13,446 nucleotides of DNA, taken from Lachnospiraceae bacterium. Its GTDB lineage: Bacteria; Bacillota; Clostridia; Lachnospirales; Lachnospiraceae. The notes below the pieces were generated by a model that saw nothing but the letters and a program-made list of their open reading frames with translations, did not search any database and was not told the origin of the DNA. The position numbers and the translations under genes are program-made. The DNA is taken from positions 1-13,446 of the forward strand of contig JAFTPY010000013.1 in assembly GCA_017463035.1 (NCBI GenBank), given 5' to 3'. How positions within the stretch are numbered: the stretch's first letter is position 1; the number at the start of each line of letters is the position of its first letter. This document shows positions 1 through 5,635 of the stretch, in pieces.

Positions 1-37
1 TATATTACATATAAGATATATTGAAGCGTTTTGTACA

Positions 38-391
38 ATGATATCCATGGTGGAGTTCGTGAATGTTAATACAACGCATATTGTACCGAAGAGAATGAAG
101 AATAACGTGATGTTGGAGACGCTGCAGAAGCAAGTAAAGAAGGAATCCGACTATCTTTTTATGAGGGATATCAGGTTGGACAAAAACAATGTGGACATAT
201 ATAAAATGTTTTTGGAGAGCGTGGAAACAGAGAGAATGTTACAAGAATTGTGCAGTCAATCGGAAGAGGTACAGAGGGAGGCGTTAGAAGAGCTTCGGCA
301 GTATTATAAGATGGTAAGAGACGGAGTTGAGGCAGATGATGAGGATTTTGTGAAGGTGGTGTGCAAAATATTTCAGAAAAAGTGTCGATAG
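38..391 (+). CDS. Hypothetical small charged protein, start uncertain (may be 5'-partial)
   Basis: I do not recognise this protein. It is up to 117 residues, highly charged and predicted mostly helical, with Glu/Lys-rich runs in the second half, and has no signal peptide or membrane segment. The start is doubtful: neither ATG 38 nor ATG 47 has a visible Shine-Dalgarno sequence, and the frame stays open to the left edge of the window, so the true start may lie upstream of base 1. The stop is TAG at 389-391. The next gene begins 27 bp downstream behind a good ribosome site, so the two are probably co-transcribed. The reading frame is supported by length and by that arrangement only. Confidence 0.55.
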   Translation: MISMVEFVNVNTTHIVPKRMKNNVMLETLQKQVKKESDYLFMRDIRLDKNNVDIYKMFLESVETERMLQELCSQSEEVQREALEELRQYYKMVRDGVEADDEDFVKVVCKIFQKKCR

Positions 392-418
392 GAACGCTTT
401 TCCGGAAAGGAGTAAACC

Positions 419-823
419 ATGATAGTATATGTTGCGGTAAATGAAAACGAAGAGGGAGAAACAACGGTGTTGGGAGCTTTTACGGAGCGGGAGCTCGCGA
501 TGCGGAAAACAAGTGAATATGCGGCCGGGAATCCCGAGGAAGAGTGTTGGATAGAGTCCTTTGATACGGAAAGGTGGCAGAATGATCCGGAGGGTGAATA
601 CCGGATGGTACATCGGACAAGAGTGAGTAAAACTATGGATTTGACATCGCATGTGATTGTGTTCACGAAAGATGAAGTAATACCGGTGGAGGAGATGGAA
701 GGGTGGTACGTGGTGCAAAGTATGAATCATTCCTTTGACAGGGAGGACGGTTTAAAGCAAAATTTGGAACTGTTGAAAGAATATTTGGCGGCACACGGAC
801 ATAAAACCAAATTACTCCCTTGA
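419..823 (+). CDS. Hypothetical protein, 134 aa
   Basis: A soluble 134-residue protein that I cannot assign. It opens with a short hydrophobic strand (MIVYVAVNENEEG), followed by a segment resembling small proteins of the YVV-x(n)-GVF type ('TVLGAFTERELAMRKTSEYA'), then an acidic middle and a basic C-terminal tail. No signal peptide, membrane segment or catalytic motif is seen. The start is well supported by AAAGGAG about 6 nt upstream of ATG 419. It probably forms a two-gene unit with the upstream ORF. Its TGA stop (821-823) lies inside the -35 box of the SRP RNA promoter, so transcription of this gene runs directly into that promoter. Confidence 0.7.
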   Translation: MIVYVAVNENEEGETTVLGAFTERELAMRKTSEYAAGNPEEECWIESFDTERWQNDPEGEYRMVHRTRVSKTMDLTSHVIVFTKDEVIPVEEMEGWYVVQSMNHSFDREDGLKQNLELLKEYLAAHGHKTKLLP

Positions 824-848
824 CATCCCGGCAAAAAGTAAGTATACT
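820..848 (+). promoter_or_regulatory. Strong sigma70-type promoter of the SRP RNA
   Basis: TTGACA at 820-825 and TATACT at 843-848 are separated by exactly 17 bp. The -35 box is consensus and the -10 box is one base off. The mature SRP RNA helix begins at 855, 7 nt after the -10 box, which is right for a transcription start. The -35 box contains the stop codon of the preceding gene. Confidence 0.9.
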
Positions 849-854
849 GAGAAT

Positions 855-1118
855 ACCGTGCAGCCGGGGAGTTAGCGGTGCCCTGTACCTGCAATCCGCT
901 ACAGCAGGGGTGATGCCTTGCCTCGGGCACTTTGTTGCAATGCCGGCTTTGATAAGTGATGTTGACGTTTTGGTCTTGCGCAACGGGAATTCGTGAACCG
1001 TGTCAGGTCAGGAATGGAGCAGCACTAAGCGAAACCTCCCGTGTGCCGTAAGGTTGCCGGAGCTGAGTTAACTGTCAGAGTAACGATTGTGGCGAGTGTT
1101 CAAAGCGAGGCGCGCGGT
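855..1118 (+). ncRNA. ffs: Large bacterial signal recognition particle RNA (6S-type, with Alu domain)
   Basis: This is the RNA scaffold of the signal recognition particle, which binds Ffh and targets nascent membrane and secreted proteins to FtsY and SecYEG. The recognisable parts are the Alu-domain region 'GCGGTGCCCTGTACCTGCA' near 880-898, the 'TGTTGACGTTTTGGTC' stretch near 960, and the helix-8 Ffh site 'GTCAGGTCAGGAATGGAGC' at about 1002-1020 with its GGAA tetraloop. The ends pair: ACCGTGC 855-861 with GCGCGGT 1112-1118, 7 bp including one G-U, giving about 264 nt, the length of the Bacillus/Clostridium large form. In helix 8 the pair closing the GGAA loop is A-U rather than the commoner C-G, and the pairing is preserved. 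A strong promoter and a terminator flank it, so it is its own transcription unit. Confidence 0.95.
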
Positions 1119-1134
1119 CTTTGAAGAATGTTTG

Positions 1135-1163
1135 GGGCTGTCCCGTAAGGGGCGGCCCTTTCT
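1135..1163 (+). terminator. Rho-independent terminator of the SRP RNA
   Basis: GGGCTGTCCC (1135-1144), loop GTAA and GGGGCGGCCC (1149-1158) form a 10-bp stem with G-U pairs, followed by TTTCT. It lies 16 nt past the end of the SRP RNA. Confidence 0.8.
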
Positions 1164-1170
1164 ATGTTCC

Positions 1171-1410
1171 GCCTTGCTGGTCCGGGGATTAAACGGTTGT
1201 CGGGCGGCTAATAGATTATCTGTTTTGCTGAACGCAACGCTCCGTCGAACTTCCTCTAAGAACGACTAGGACGCTCGGGGGCGACCTCGCGCCCAGTCTT
1301 TTCTAAGAGGTGATTTCGACTGCGCTAAAAGCGCGTCCCTTCGGGAAATGCAAAACTAATAATCTATTAGCCGCCCGACAACCTTTGTTATACGTTCCGA
1401 ATCGCAAGGC
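1171..1410. repeat. Structured inverted-arm element, copy 1 (117-nt core at 1233-1349)
   Basis: The core at 1233-1349 matches the reverse complement of 4961-5077 over 117 nt with five substitutions and no gaps. It is enclosed by a perfect 25-nt inverted repeat, 1195-1219 with 1359-1383. Further paired segments lie inside (TTTTGC 1223-1228 with GCAAAA 1350-1355) and outside (GCCTTGC 1171-1177 with GCAAGGC 1404-1410). The core folds into three hairpins: a long one at 1244-1320 (GTCGAA/TTCGAC base, CCTCT/AGAGG and GACT/AGTC above), GCGC-TAAAA-GCGC at 1322-1334, and TCCC-TTC-GGGA at 1336-1346. It sits between the SRP RNA terminator and the 3' end of the minus-strand gene. It has no credible coding content. 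I do not recognise the family; it could be a structured RNA, a palindromic repeat or a small mobile element. Confidence 0.85.
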
Positions 1411-1466
1411 TTGAAAAGAGAAGGGCATTTTTCTTTCGCGGGACGACGCGTGTTTAAAGAATAGGA

Positions 1467-1498
1467 AAAGCGGAAGTCCAATAAGGGGCTTCCGCTTT
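1467..1498 (-). terminator. Terminator of the minus-strand membrane protein gene (possibly bidirectional)
   Basis: AAAGCGGAAGTCC (1467-1479) pairs with GGGCTTCCGCTTT (1486-1498) over 13 bp with one G-U. It lies 18 bp beyond the minus-strand stop codon. On the minus strand the hairpin is followed by TCC after the T-run of the stem; on the plus strand the stem itself ends in TTT. Confidence 0.75.
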
Positions 1499-1516
1499 CA
1501 TATACATGTTCAAATT

Positions 1517-2317
1517 TTATTCTTCCGTGGTTTCTTCTTCCGTCTCGTCAACGGTTTCGTCTTCTAACGCTGCCTCGTCTTCATTTCCGTCGGTTAATAA
1601 GCCGTCGGTATTTACATCGTGTCTCTTGGCACAGAAGGAACAGAGACGGGTACGTCCTGCTGCGATTGCTTCTTCTACGGTACCTACGGTCAATTCTTCG
1701 GAATTGGTGAATGCCTGACAATCCTCATCCATGTGATATACCTTACCGGACGGAGCCCAGAATACGTCGCCTTCGATTTCGGTCATGGCAGCCTGCTGCT
1801 CTTCTTCGGAAATCGGATTCCACTCGGCGCTGGATAGACCGGCAATTGCAAGAGCAATGACAGCTACTACGGTAGCGATGGTTTTGGTCTTTTTGTCTGC
1901 TTCCTTATTGGTCAGAGCCAAAATAACAAACGGTACGAATGCCAAGGTGCTTACGATAACGCCCATGTTGTTCCACAGCCAGAACAGGAACGGATTCTTT
2001 TTGCTGGCCGGCTTGATGTGGTTGGCCTTTTTCCAAAGAGTGGAACCGATAATAACACAGATAAGATCCAATACCAGAGCGATGATAATCTGTGCAATCT
2101 GCGGCATAAAGGTAAGGTTGATGGTTTTGTTAAAAATCAATACGGCAACTACTTCGAATGCGAGAGCAACTACCCAGAGGAGAATCGCACCTACGCGAAG
2201 TCCGGTAGCGTTCCCTACAGGAGCGGCCTGCTTCTTCACGGTTGCCTTTTTGCGGGCTCCCGATACCTCCTTACCGGTAGATGCCGATACGATTTTTTTC
2301 TTCTTTGTTTCTGCCAT
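1517..2317 (-). CDS. Membrane protein with C-terminal Ada-like Cys motif
   Basis: A 266-residue membrane protein of unknown function. The start at 2317 (MAETKKKK) is chosen over the longer frame at 2362 because AGGAG lies 7-8 nt upstream of it. A basic cytosolic N-terminus rich in Lys/Ala is followed by about four hydrophobic segments, the first being 'VGAILLWVVALAFEVVAVLI' and the last 'IATVVAVIALAIAGL'. A soluble C-terminal domain then carries 'KVYHMDEDCQAF' and 'AAGRTRLCSFC'. This spacing resembles the metal-binding 'VYH-x(n)-C ... G-x-R-x-C-x-x-C' motif of Ada-type zinc sites, so metal binding is an inference. The last 30 residues are very acidic (Glu/Asp/Thr). It is transcribed alone and converges with the SRP RNA unit. 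Confidence 0.85.
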   Translation of the reverse strand: MAETKKKKIVSASTGKEVSGARKKATVKKQAAPVGNATGLRVGAILLWVVALAFEVVAVLIFNKTINLTFMPQIAQIIIALVLDLICVIIGSTLWKKANHIKPASKKNPFLFWLWNNMGVIVSTLAFVPFVILALTNKEADKKTKTIATVVAVIALAIAGLSSAEWNPISEEEQQAAMTEIEGDVFWAPSGKVYHMDEDCQAFTNSEELTVGTVEEAIAAGRTRLCSFCAKRHDVNTDGLLTDGNEDEAALEDETVDETEEETTEE

Positions 2318-2353
2318 AATATAACACTCCTTTGTAATATTTTGGTCCCGTCT

Positions 2354-2359
2354 ATTATA
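2354..2359 (-). promoter_or_regulatory. Candidate -10 box for the minus-strand membrane protein gene
   Basis: The minus strand reads TATAAT here, 36 bp upstream of the chosen ATG. No good -35 box is seen at 16-18 bp, so the assignment is tentative. Confidence 0.4.
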
Positions 2360-2423
2360 CACTTCATTAAAAATTATATCGGCGAAAAGGGGACGAGACT
2401 TTAGAAGTATTTTGTCGATTTTC

Positions 2424-2452
2424 TTGACTTATCTCCGGTTCTGTTTCATAAT
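2424..2452 (+). promoter_or_regulatory. Promoter of the DUF937-GH43 unit
   Basis: TTGACT (2424-2429) and CATAAT (2447-2452) are separated by 17 bp and lie 50 bp upstream of the DUF937 start codon. The promoter is divergent from the one for the membrane protein gene. Confidence 0.7.
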
Positions 2453-2501
2453 TAATTTATTAAAACAAAAGAAGCCCTGCGGGGTAGTACGGAGGTTTTG
2501 T

Positions 2502-3116
2502 ATGGATTTAAAGAAGCTTACAAGTACATTATTGAGTTCTGACAGTATCAAAGGATTGAGCGGTCTGACGGGCGCGTCCAAGGGAGAGGTCAGCAGCGTT
2601 TTGACCGAGGCGCTTCCGGCGTTGCTTTCCGGGGCAAACGGACAGGCGAAGGATTCCGGTACGGCAAAGGGCTTTGCGGAGGCACTGGCACAGCATGCGA
2701 AGGACGACACCGGCAATCTGGCAGGCTTTCTCGGCAAGGTGGATTTGGGCGACGGTGCAAAAATTATCGGCCATTTGCTTGGTTCCGATAAGGACAGCCT
2801 GACAAAGACGGTGGCAAAGAAGACGGGAGTGTCTTCTTCCAAAATCGGTAATATTTTATCTGCCGTAGCTCCGCTCTTGATGAGCCTTTTGGGACAGCAG
2901 GCGGATGCGGACGAGGAGAAGGAATCCGGCGTAGGAGCGTTGTTAGGGAATCTCTTGGATAATGTGGATGTAGGTTCTTTATTAGCCGGTTTGACATCTA
3001 CGGATACCTCCTCAAGTACCGGCACCGGCAAAAAGAAGAAAAAGAAGACCGCAAAGAAGGATTCCGACAGTACCGCAAGCGGATTGATGGGGCTGTTGGG
3101 AAAGCTGTTGAAGTAG
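2502..3116 (+). CDS. DUF937 family protein
   Basis: A 204-residue protein with the features of DUF937. It starts 'MDLKKLTSTLLSSDSIKGLS' and alternates Gly/Ala/Leu/Ser-rich helices, with 'ALPALLSGAN' and 'ILSAVAPLLMSLLGQQ' as the typical repeated short amphipathic helices and a closing 'LMGLLGKLLK'. A Lys-rich linker (KKKKKKTAKK) precedes the last helix. DUF937 proteins have no agreed function. There is no signal peptide. The start at 2502 is supported by CGGAGG about 7 nt upstream; the longer frame beginning at 2412 overlaps the promoter region and has no ribosome site. The GH43 gene follows after 8 bp, so the two are co-transcribed, although nothing shows a shared role. Confidence 0.88.
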   Translation: MDLKKLTSTLLSSDSIKGLSGLTGASKGEVSSVLTEALPALLSGANGQAKDSGTAKGFAEALAQHAKDDTGNLAGFLGKVDLGDGAKIIGHLLGSDKDSLTKTVAKKTGVSSSKIGNILSAVAPLLMSLLGQQADADEEKESGVGALLGNLLDNVDVGSLLAGLTSTDTSSSTGTGKKKKKKTAKKDSDSTASGLMGLLGKLLK

Positions 3117-3124
3117 GAGAAGAA

Positions 3125-4864
3125 ATGGAAAACGTTAGGATTTTATGTTATACGAGGCTTCCGCTGGAGGATGCGATTTATGCAGAGAAGCTGGCCTACA
3201 GCATACATTTGGCGATTGGTGAGGACGGAGAGACGTTTGAAGCTCTGAATAAGAATCAGGGAGTATTGTTTGTGAAAGCCACGTCCAATGAAGACGGGAC
3301 ATTAAATGCAAAGAGTTTGAAACGTCCGTATTTGAAGATGTTTGAGGACGGCAGCTTCGGCGTACTGGCGGAGCGTACCGAGCCGGACGGAACGCCGGAG
3401 GTACCGGACGGTACCTTGATGTTCTTTGCAAGTGATGATTTGATTTCCTACGAAGAAGTCGGGGAAGTAAATACGCTGATTCCGACGGAAGAACTGACCC
3501 GAATGATAGAGGAGTATCGGGAGTTTTACGGGAATGAAAAGGCAGAGAAGACCGGAGCGGAAGGCTCTGTTGCCGGGGGGGAAAATCCGTGTGTCGATGC
3601 TTTCGGTATTGCCGGTTGTGTTCCGGGAAATCAGATTGTTGTGCCGGAAACCGTAGCTAAGAAGCTTCGCCTTCGTTTGACCACGCCGGTGAATGTGAAG
3701 GTGGAAGTGCCGGAGCTTGTTTGTGCCGGTTCAGTGGAGGAGCTGACGGCTGTAAAGGCAACGGCGGTGTACAGTGACGGCAGTACGGCGGTAAAGCAGG
3801 TGAAGTGGAATACGGAAGCGGTGGATTTTTCAAAGCCGGGAATCTATGAGATTGAGGGAACCGTGACGCAACCTCATTACGACTTCCCGATTGCCACCAA
3901 TCATGCGGACCCGTGTATCGGGTACTGGCAGGGAAAGTATTATTTTATTGCCACCTATGATGCGGACCATGAGCATACCATGTATATCAGAGAGGCAGAC
4001 AGCATTCCGGAGCTGGTGGATGCGGAGGAAGTATTGATTCTGGATTCCGTGACCTATCCGGGCATCGGAGGTCTTTTGTGGGCACCGGAGTTTCATATCA
4101 TCGGGGAGGATTTGTATATTTTCCATGCGGCGACACCGGGGGAGTTTTTCTGTGAAGAATCTCATGTGCGGAAGTTAAGACGGGGCGGCAATCCTATGTG
4201 TAAGGAGGATTGGAGTGCGCCCATGCGGGTGGTACGTGCCGACGGCAGCGAACTGTGCGAGGCAGGCAAAACCATTACCTTAGATATGACCTGCTTTGAA
4301 TATAACGGTGAGTATTATGCGGTTTGGTCCCAGCGGCAGTTCCTTCCGGTGGACCAGGGAGCCTGGCTGTATATTGCAAAGTTGAATCCTGAGGAGCCTT
4401 GGAAGCTGGTTACGGAGCCGGTGGTGCTTTCCAAGCCGGAGTACGGTTGGGCCAACAACCATACCTTTGTGGATGAAGGTCCCTTTGCGCTGATTCGGGC
4501 GAACAAGGTATTCCTGACCTTTTCTTCTGCAGCGGTGGATTCCACCTATGTTGTGGGACTCTTTGAAGCAGAGCACGGAACGGACTTGCTGAATCCGGAC
4601 AACTGGAAAAAGACGAACTTCCCGATTCTTACCTCCCGTTCGGTGGAGGGAGAATTCGGAACCGGACATAATGCCTACGTAACAGACGAAAACGGAGATG
4701 TGTGGAACACCTATCATGCCCGACCGGGCATTGATGCACCGCGCTCCTCCGGTATCCGCCGCGTACATTTCAATGCCGCGGGCTATCCGGTATTGGATAT
4801 GACGGAGGAAATGGACATAGCACCGAAGCTTCGTACAGTGAAGATGAAGGTGGAAGTAAGGTAG
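3125..4864 (+). CDS. Glycoside hydrolase family 43 protein with N-terminal accessory region and Ig-like domain
   Basis: A 579-residue likely arabinosidase or xylosidase acting on plant-derived oligosaccharides. Residues 1-120 resemble a partial propeller-like region seen ahead of GH43 domains ('ILCYTRLPLEDAIYAEKLAY'). Residues about 190-250 form a Big_4-type Ig-like domain ('TAVYSDGSTAVKQVKW'). The five-bladed GH43 domain fills the rest. The three expected acidic residues are visible: Asp262 in NHADP (base), Asp387 in ITLDMT (pKa modulator) and Glu451 in VDEGP (acid). A GHN near 519 fits the usual axial His. No signal peptide or anchor is present, so it probably acts in the cytosol on imported oligosaccharides. 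AGGAGA precedes ATG 3125. Substrate cannot be told from sequence, and no transporter or sugar regulator is in the window. Confidence 0.88.
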   Translation: MENVRILCYTRLPLEDAIYAEKLAYSIHLAIGEDGETFEALNKNQGVLFVKATSNEDGTLNAKSLKRPYLKMFEDGSFGVLAERTEPDGTPEVPDGTLMFFASDDLISYEEVGEVNTLIPTEELTRMIEEYREFYGNEKAEKTGAEGSVAGGENPCVDAFGIAGCVPGNQIVVPETVAKKLRLRLTTPVNVKVEVPELVCAGSVEELTAVKATAVYSDGSTAVKQVKWNTEAVDFSKPGIYEIEGTVTQPHYDFPIATNHADPCIGYWQGKYYFIATYDADHEHTMYIREADSIPELVDAEEVLILDSVTYPGIGGLLWAPEFHIIGEDLYIFHAATPGEFFCEESHVRKLRRGGNPMCKEDWSAPMRVVRADGSELCEAGKTITLDMTCFEYNGEYYAVWSQRQFLPVDQGAWLYIAKLNPEEPWKLVTEPVVLSKPEYGWANNHTFVDEGPFALIRANKVFLTFSSAAVDSTYVVGLFEAEHGTDLLNPDNWKKTNFPILTSRSVEGEFGTGHNAYVTDENGDVWNTYHARPGIDAPRSSGIRRVHFNAAGYPVLDMTEEMDIAPKLRTVKMKVEVR

Positions 4865-4866
4865 AG

Positions 4867-5171
4867 AACCGGGCTGTCGCAGGAACATCAATGGTGACAA
4901 GCTCTTGCGATTGAACAACATAGGAAATGAAATAGTAGAGGAGTATAATAGTTATTTTTGATTTCCCGAAGGGGCGCGCTTTTAGCGCAGTCGAAATCAC
5001 CTCTTAGATAAGACTGGGCGCGAGGCCGCACCCGAGCGTCCTAGTCGTTCTTAGAGGAAGTTCGATGGAGCGTTGCGCTTTAAAAAATAACTATTATACT
5101 CCTCTACTATTTTTGCAGACTTTCCAATCGCAAGAGCGGGCTTTGAAGTTTATCTCTGCGACAGCCCGGTT
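4867..5171. repeat. Structured inverted-arm element, copy 2 (117-nt core at 4961-5077, inverted relative to copy 1)
   Basis: Three nested perfect inverted blocks surround the core: outer 16 bp (4867-4882 with 5156-5171), middle 13 bp (4901-4913 with 5125-5137) and inner 30 bp (4930-4959 with 5083-5112). They are separated by unpaired internal segments of about 16-18 nt. The core is the reverse complement of 1233-1349 with five substitutions. The inner arms are unrelated to those of copy 1, but the middle block shares CTTGCGATT with copy 1 (1400-1408 on the opposite strand). The outer stem starts 2 nt after the GH43 stop codon and ends 2 nt from the stop codon of the small minus-strand gene. 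No other terminator is present here, so the element probably ends transcription from both sides. GGGCTGTCGCAG/CTGCGACAGCCC is terminator-like. Confidence 0.88.
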
Positions 5172-5173
5172 GG

Positions 5174-5443
5174 TTAGTCTTCTTCTATTACATGAATCTC
5201 CAGGTAGTCAAAGTCAATCTTATCCACGAAATTATCCTGATAGAACCGGGTACGGTCATGCTTTTTAAAATCCGCCACCGTGGAATCCAGCCAGATTGGC
5301 TTGGATAAATCGAATTCATAGCAGACCGTGTCGATGGCCGCGAAGATTTTCTTGGTACGGTTTATATCGGGATTGTCGTTTTCTACTACCATATCTTTTA
5401 ATAAATGATTATCTTTCCAAAGCTTACACCACATACGAAACAT
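5174..5443 (-). CDS. Conserved hypothetical small protein, 89 aa
   Basis: An 89-residue soluble protein. The middle 'EFDLSKPIWLDSTVADFKKH' and the end 'IDFDYLEIHVIEED' look like a small conserved protein I have seen in Lachnospiraceae, without known function. It opens 'MFRMWCKLWKDNHLLKDMVV', which could be a short beta-alpha start. It has no signal peptide or membrane segment. AGGAG lies about 8 nt upstream of the ATG at 5443. It is a single gene with its own promoter (-10 at 5487-5492) and converges with the GH43 gene; the inverted-arm element lies directly past its stop. Confidence 0.8.
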   Translation of the reverse strand: MFRMWCKLWKDNHLLKDMVVENDNPDINRTKKIFAAIDTVCYEFDLSKPIWLDSTVADFKKHDRTRFYQDNFVDKIDFDYLEIHVIEED

Positions 5444-5486
5444 AGTATTTTCTCCTGATTTCTACGGTTTGTTGTTGTACTTAATC

Positions 5487-5515
5487 AGTATAACATAAAG
5501 CCAGAGGATTTCACA
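5487..5515 (-). promoter_or_regulatory. Promoter of the 89-aa gene
   Basis: On the minus strand TATACT (5487-5492) lies 17 bp downstream of TGTGAA (5510-5515). The -10 is good and the -35 is weak. It is divergent from the NACHT gene promoter. Confidence 0.55.
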
Positions 5516-5533
5516 CTATTTTTTTGTTTCCCT

Positions 5534-5562
5534 TTGATTTGTATGAGGTGAAATGATATAAT
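5534..5562 (+). promoter_or_regulatory. Promoter of the NACHT-type gene
   Basis: TTGATT (5534-5539), a 17-bp spacer and a consensus TATAAT (5557-5562) with an extended TG one base ahead. The transcript would have a leader of about 65 nt before ATG 5636. The boxes are near consensus, so constitutive expression is likely. Confidence 0.75.
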
Positions 5563-5635
5563 TTAATTGGTTAAGAACGGAATGAAAACAGGAAGTTTTT
5601 AAGATATAAGATAGATACAGAGAAGGGAGAACCCC

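Noticed and set aside
1087..1269. 60-codon plus-strand ORF across the SRP RNA end, its terminator and copy 1 arm
   Set aside because: It overlaps structured RNA and inverted-repeat sequence, has no ribosome site, and its frame is not preserved as an ORF in the second copy of the core.
1785..2324. 179-codon plus-strand ORF opposite the membrane protein gene
   Set aside because: It is the antisense shadow of a gene with four clear membrane segments and a proper ribosome site.
4867..5171. Retron (msr-msd) or group II intron
   Set aside because: No reverse transcriptase is in the window, and the expected retron a1/a2 arrangement and intron domain V were not found.
5065..5268. 67-codon plus-strand ORF spanning the copy 2 arm and the 89-aa gene
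   Set aside because: It is antisense to a better gene, has no ribosome site, and starts inside the structured core.
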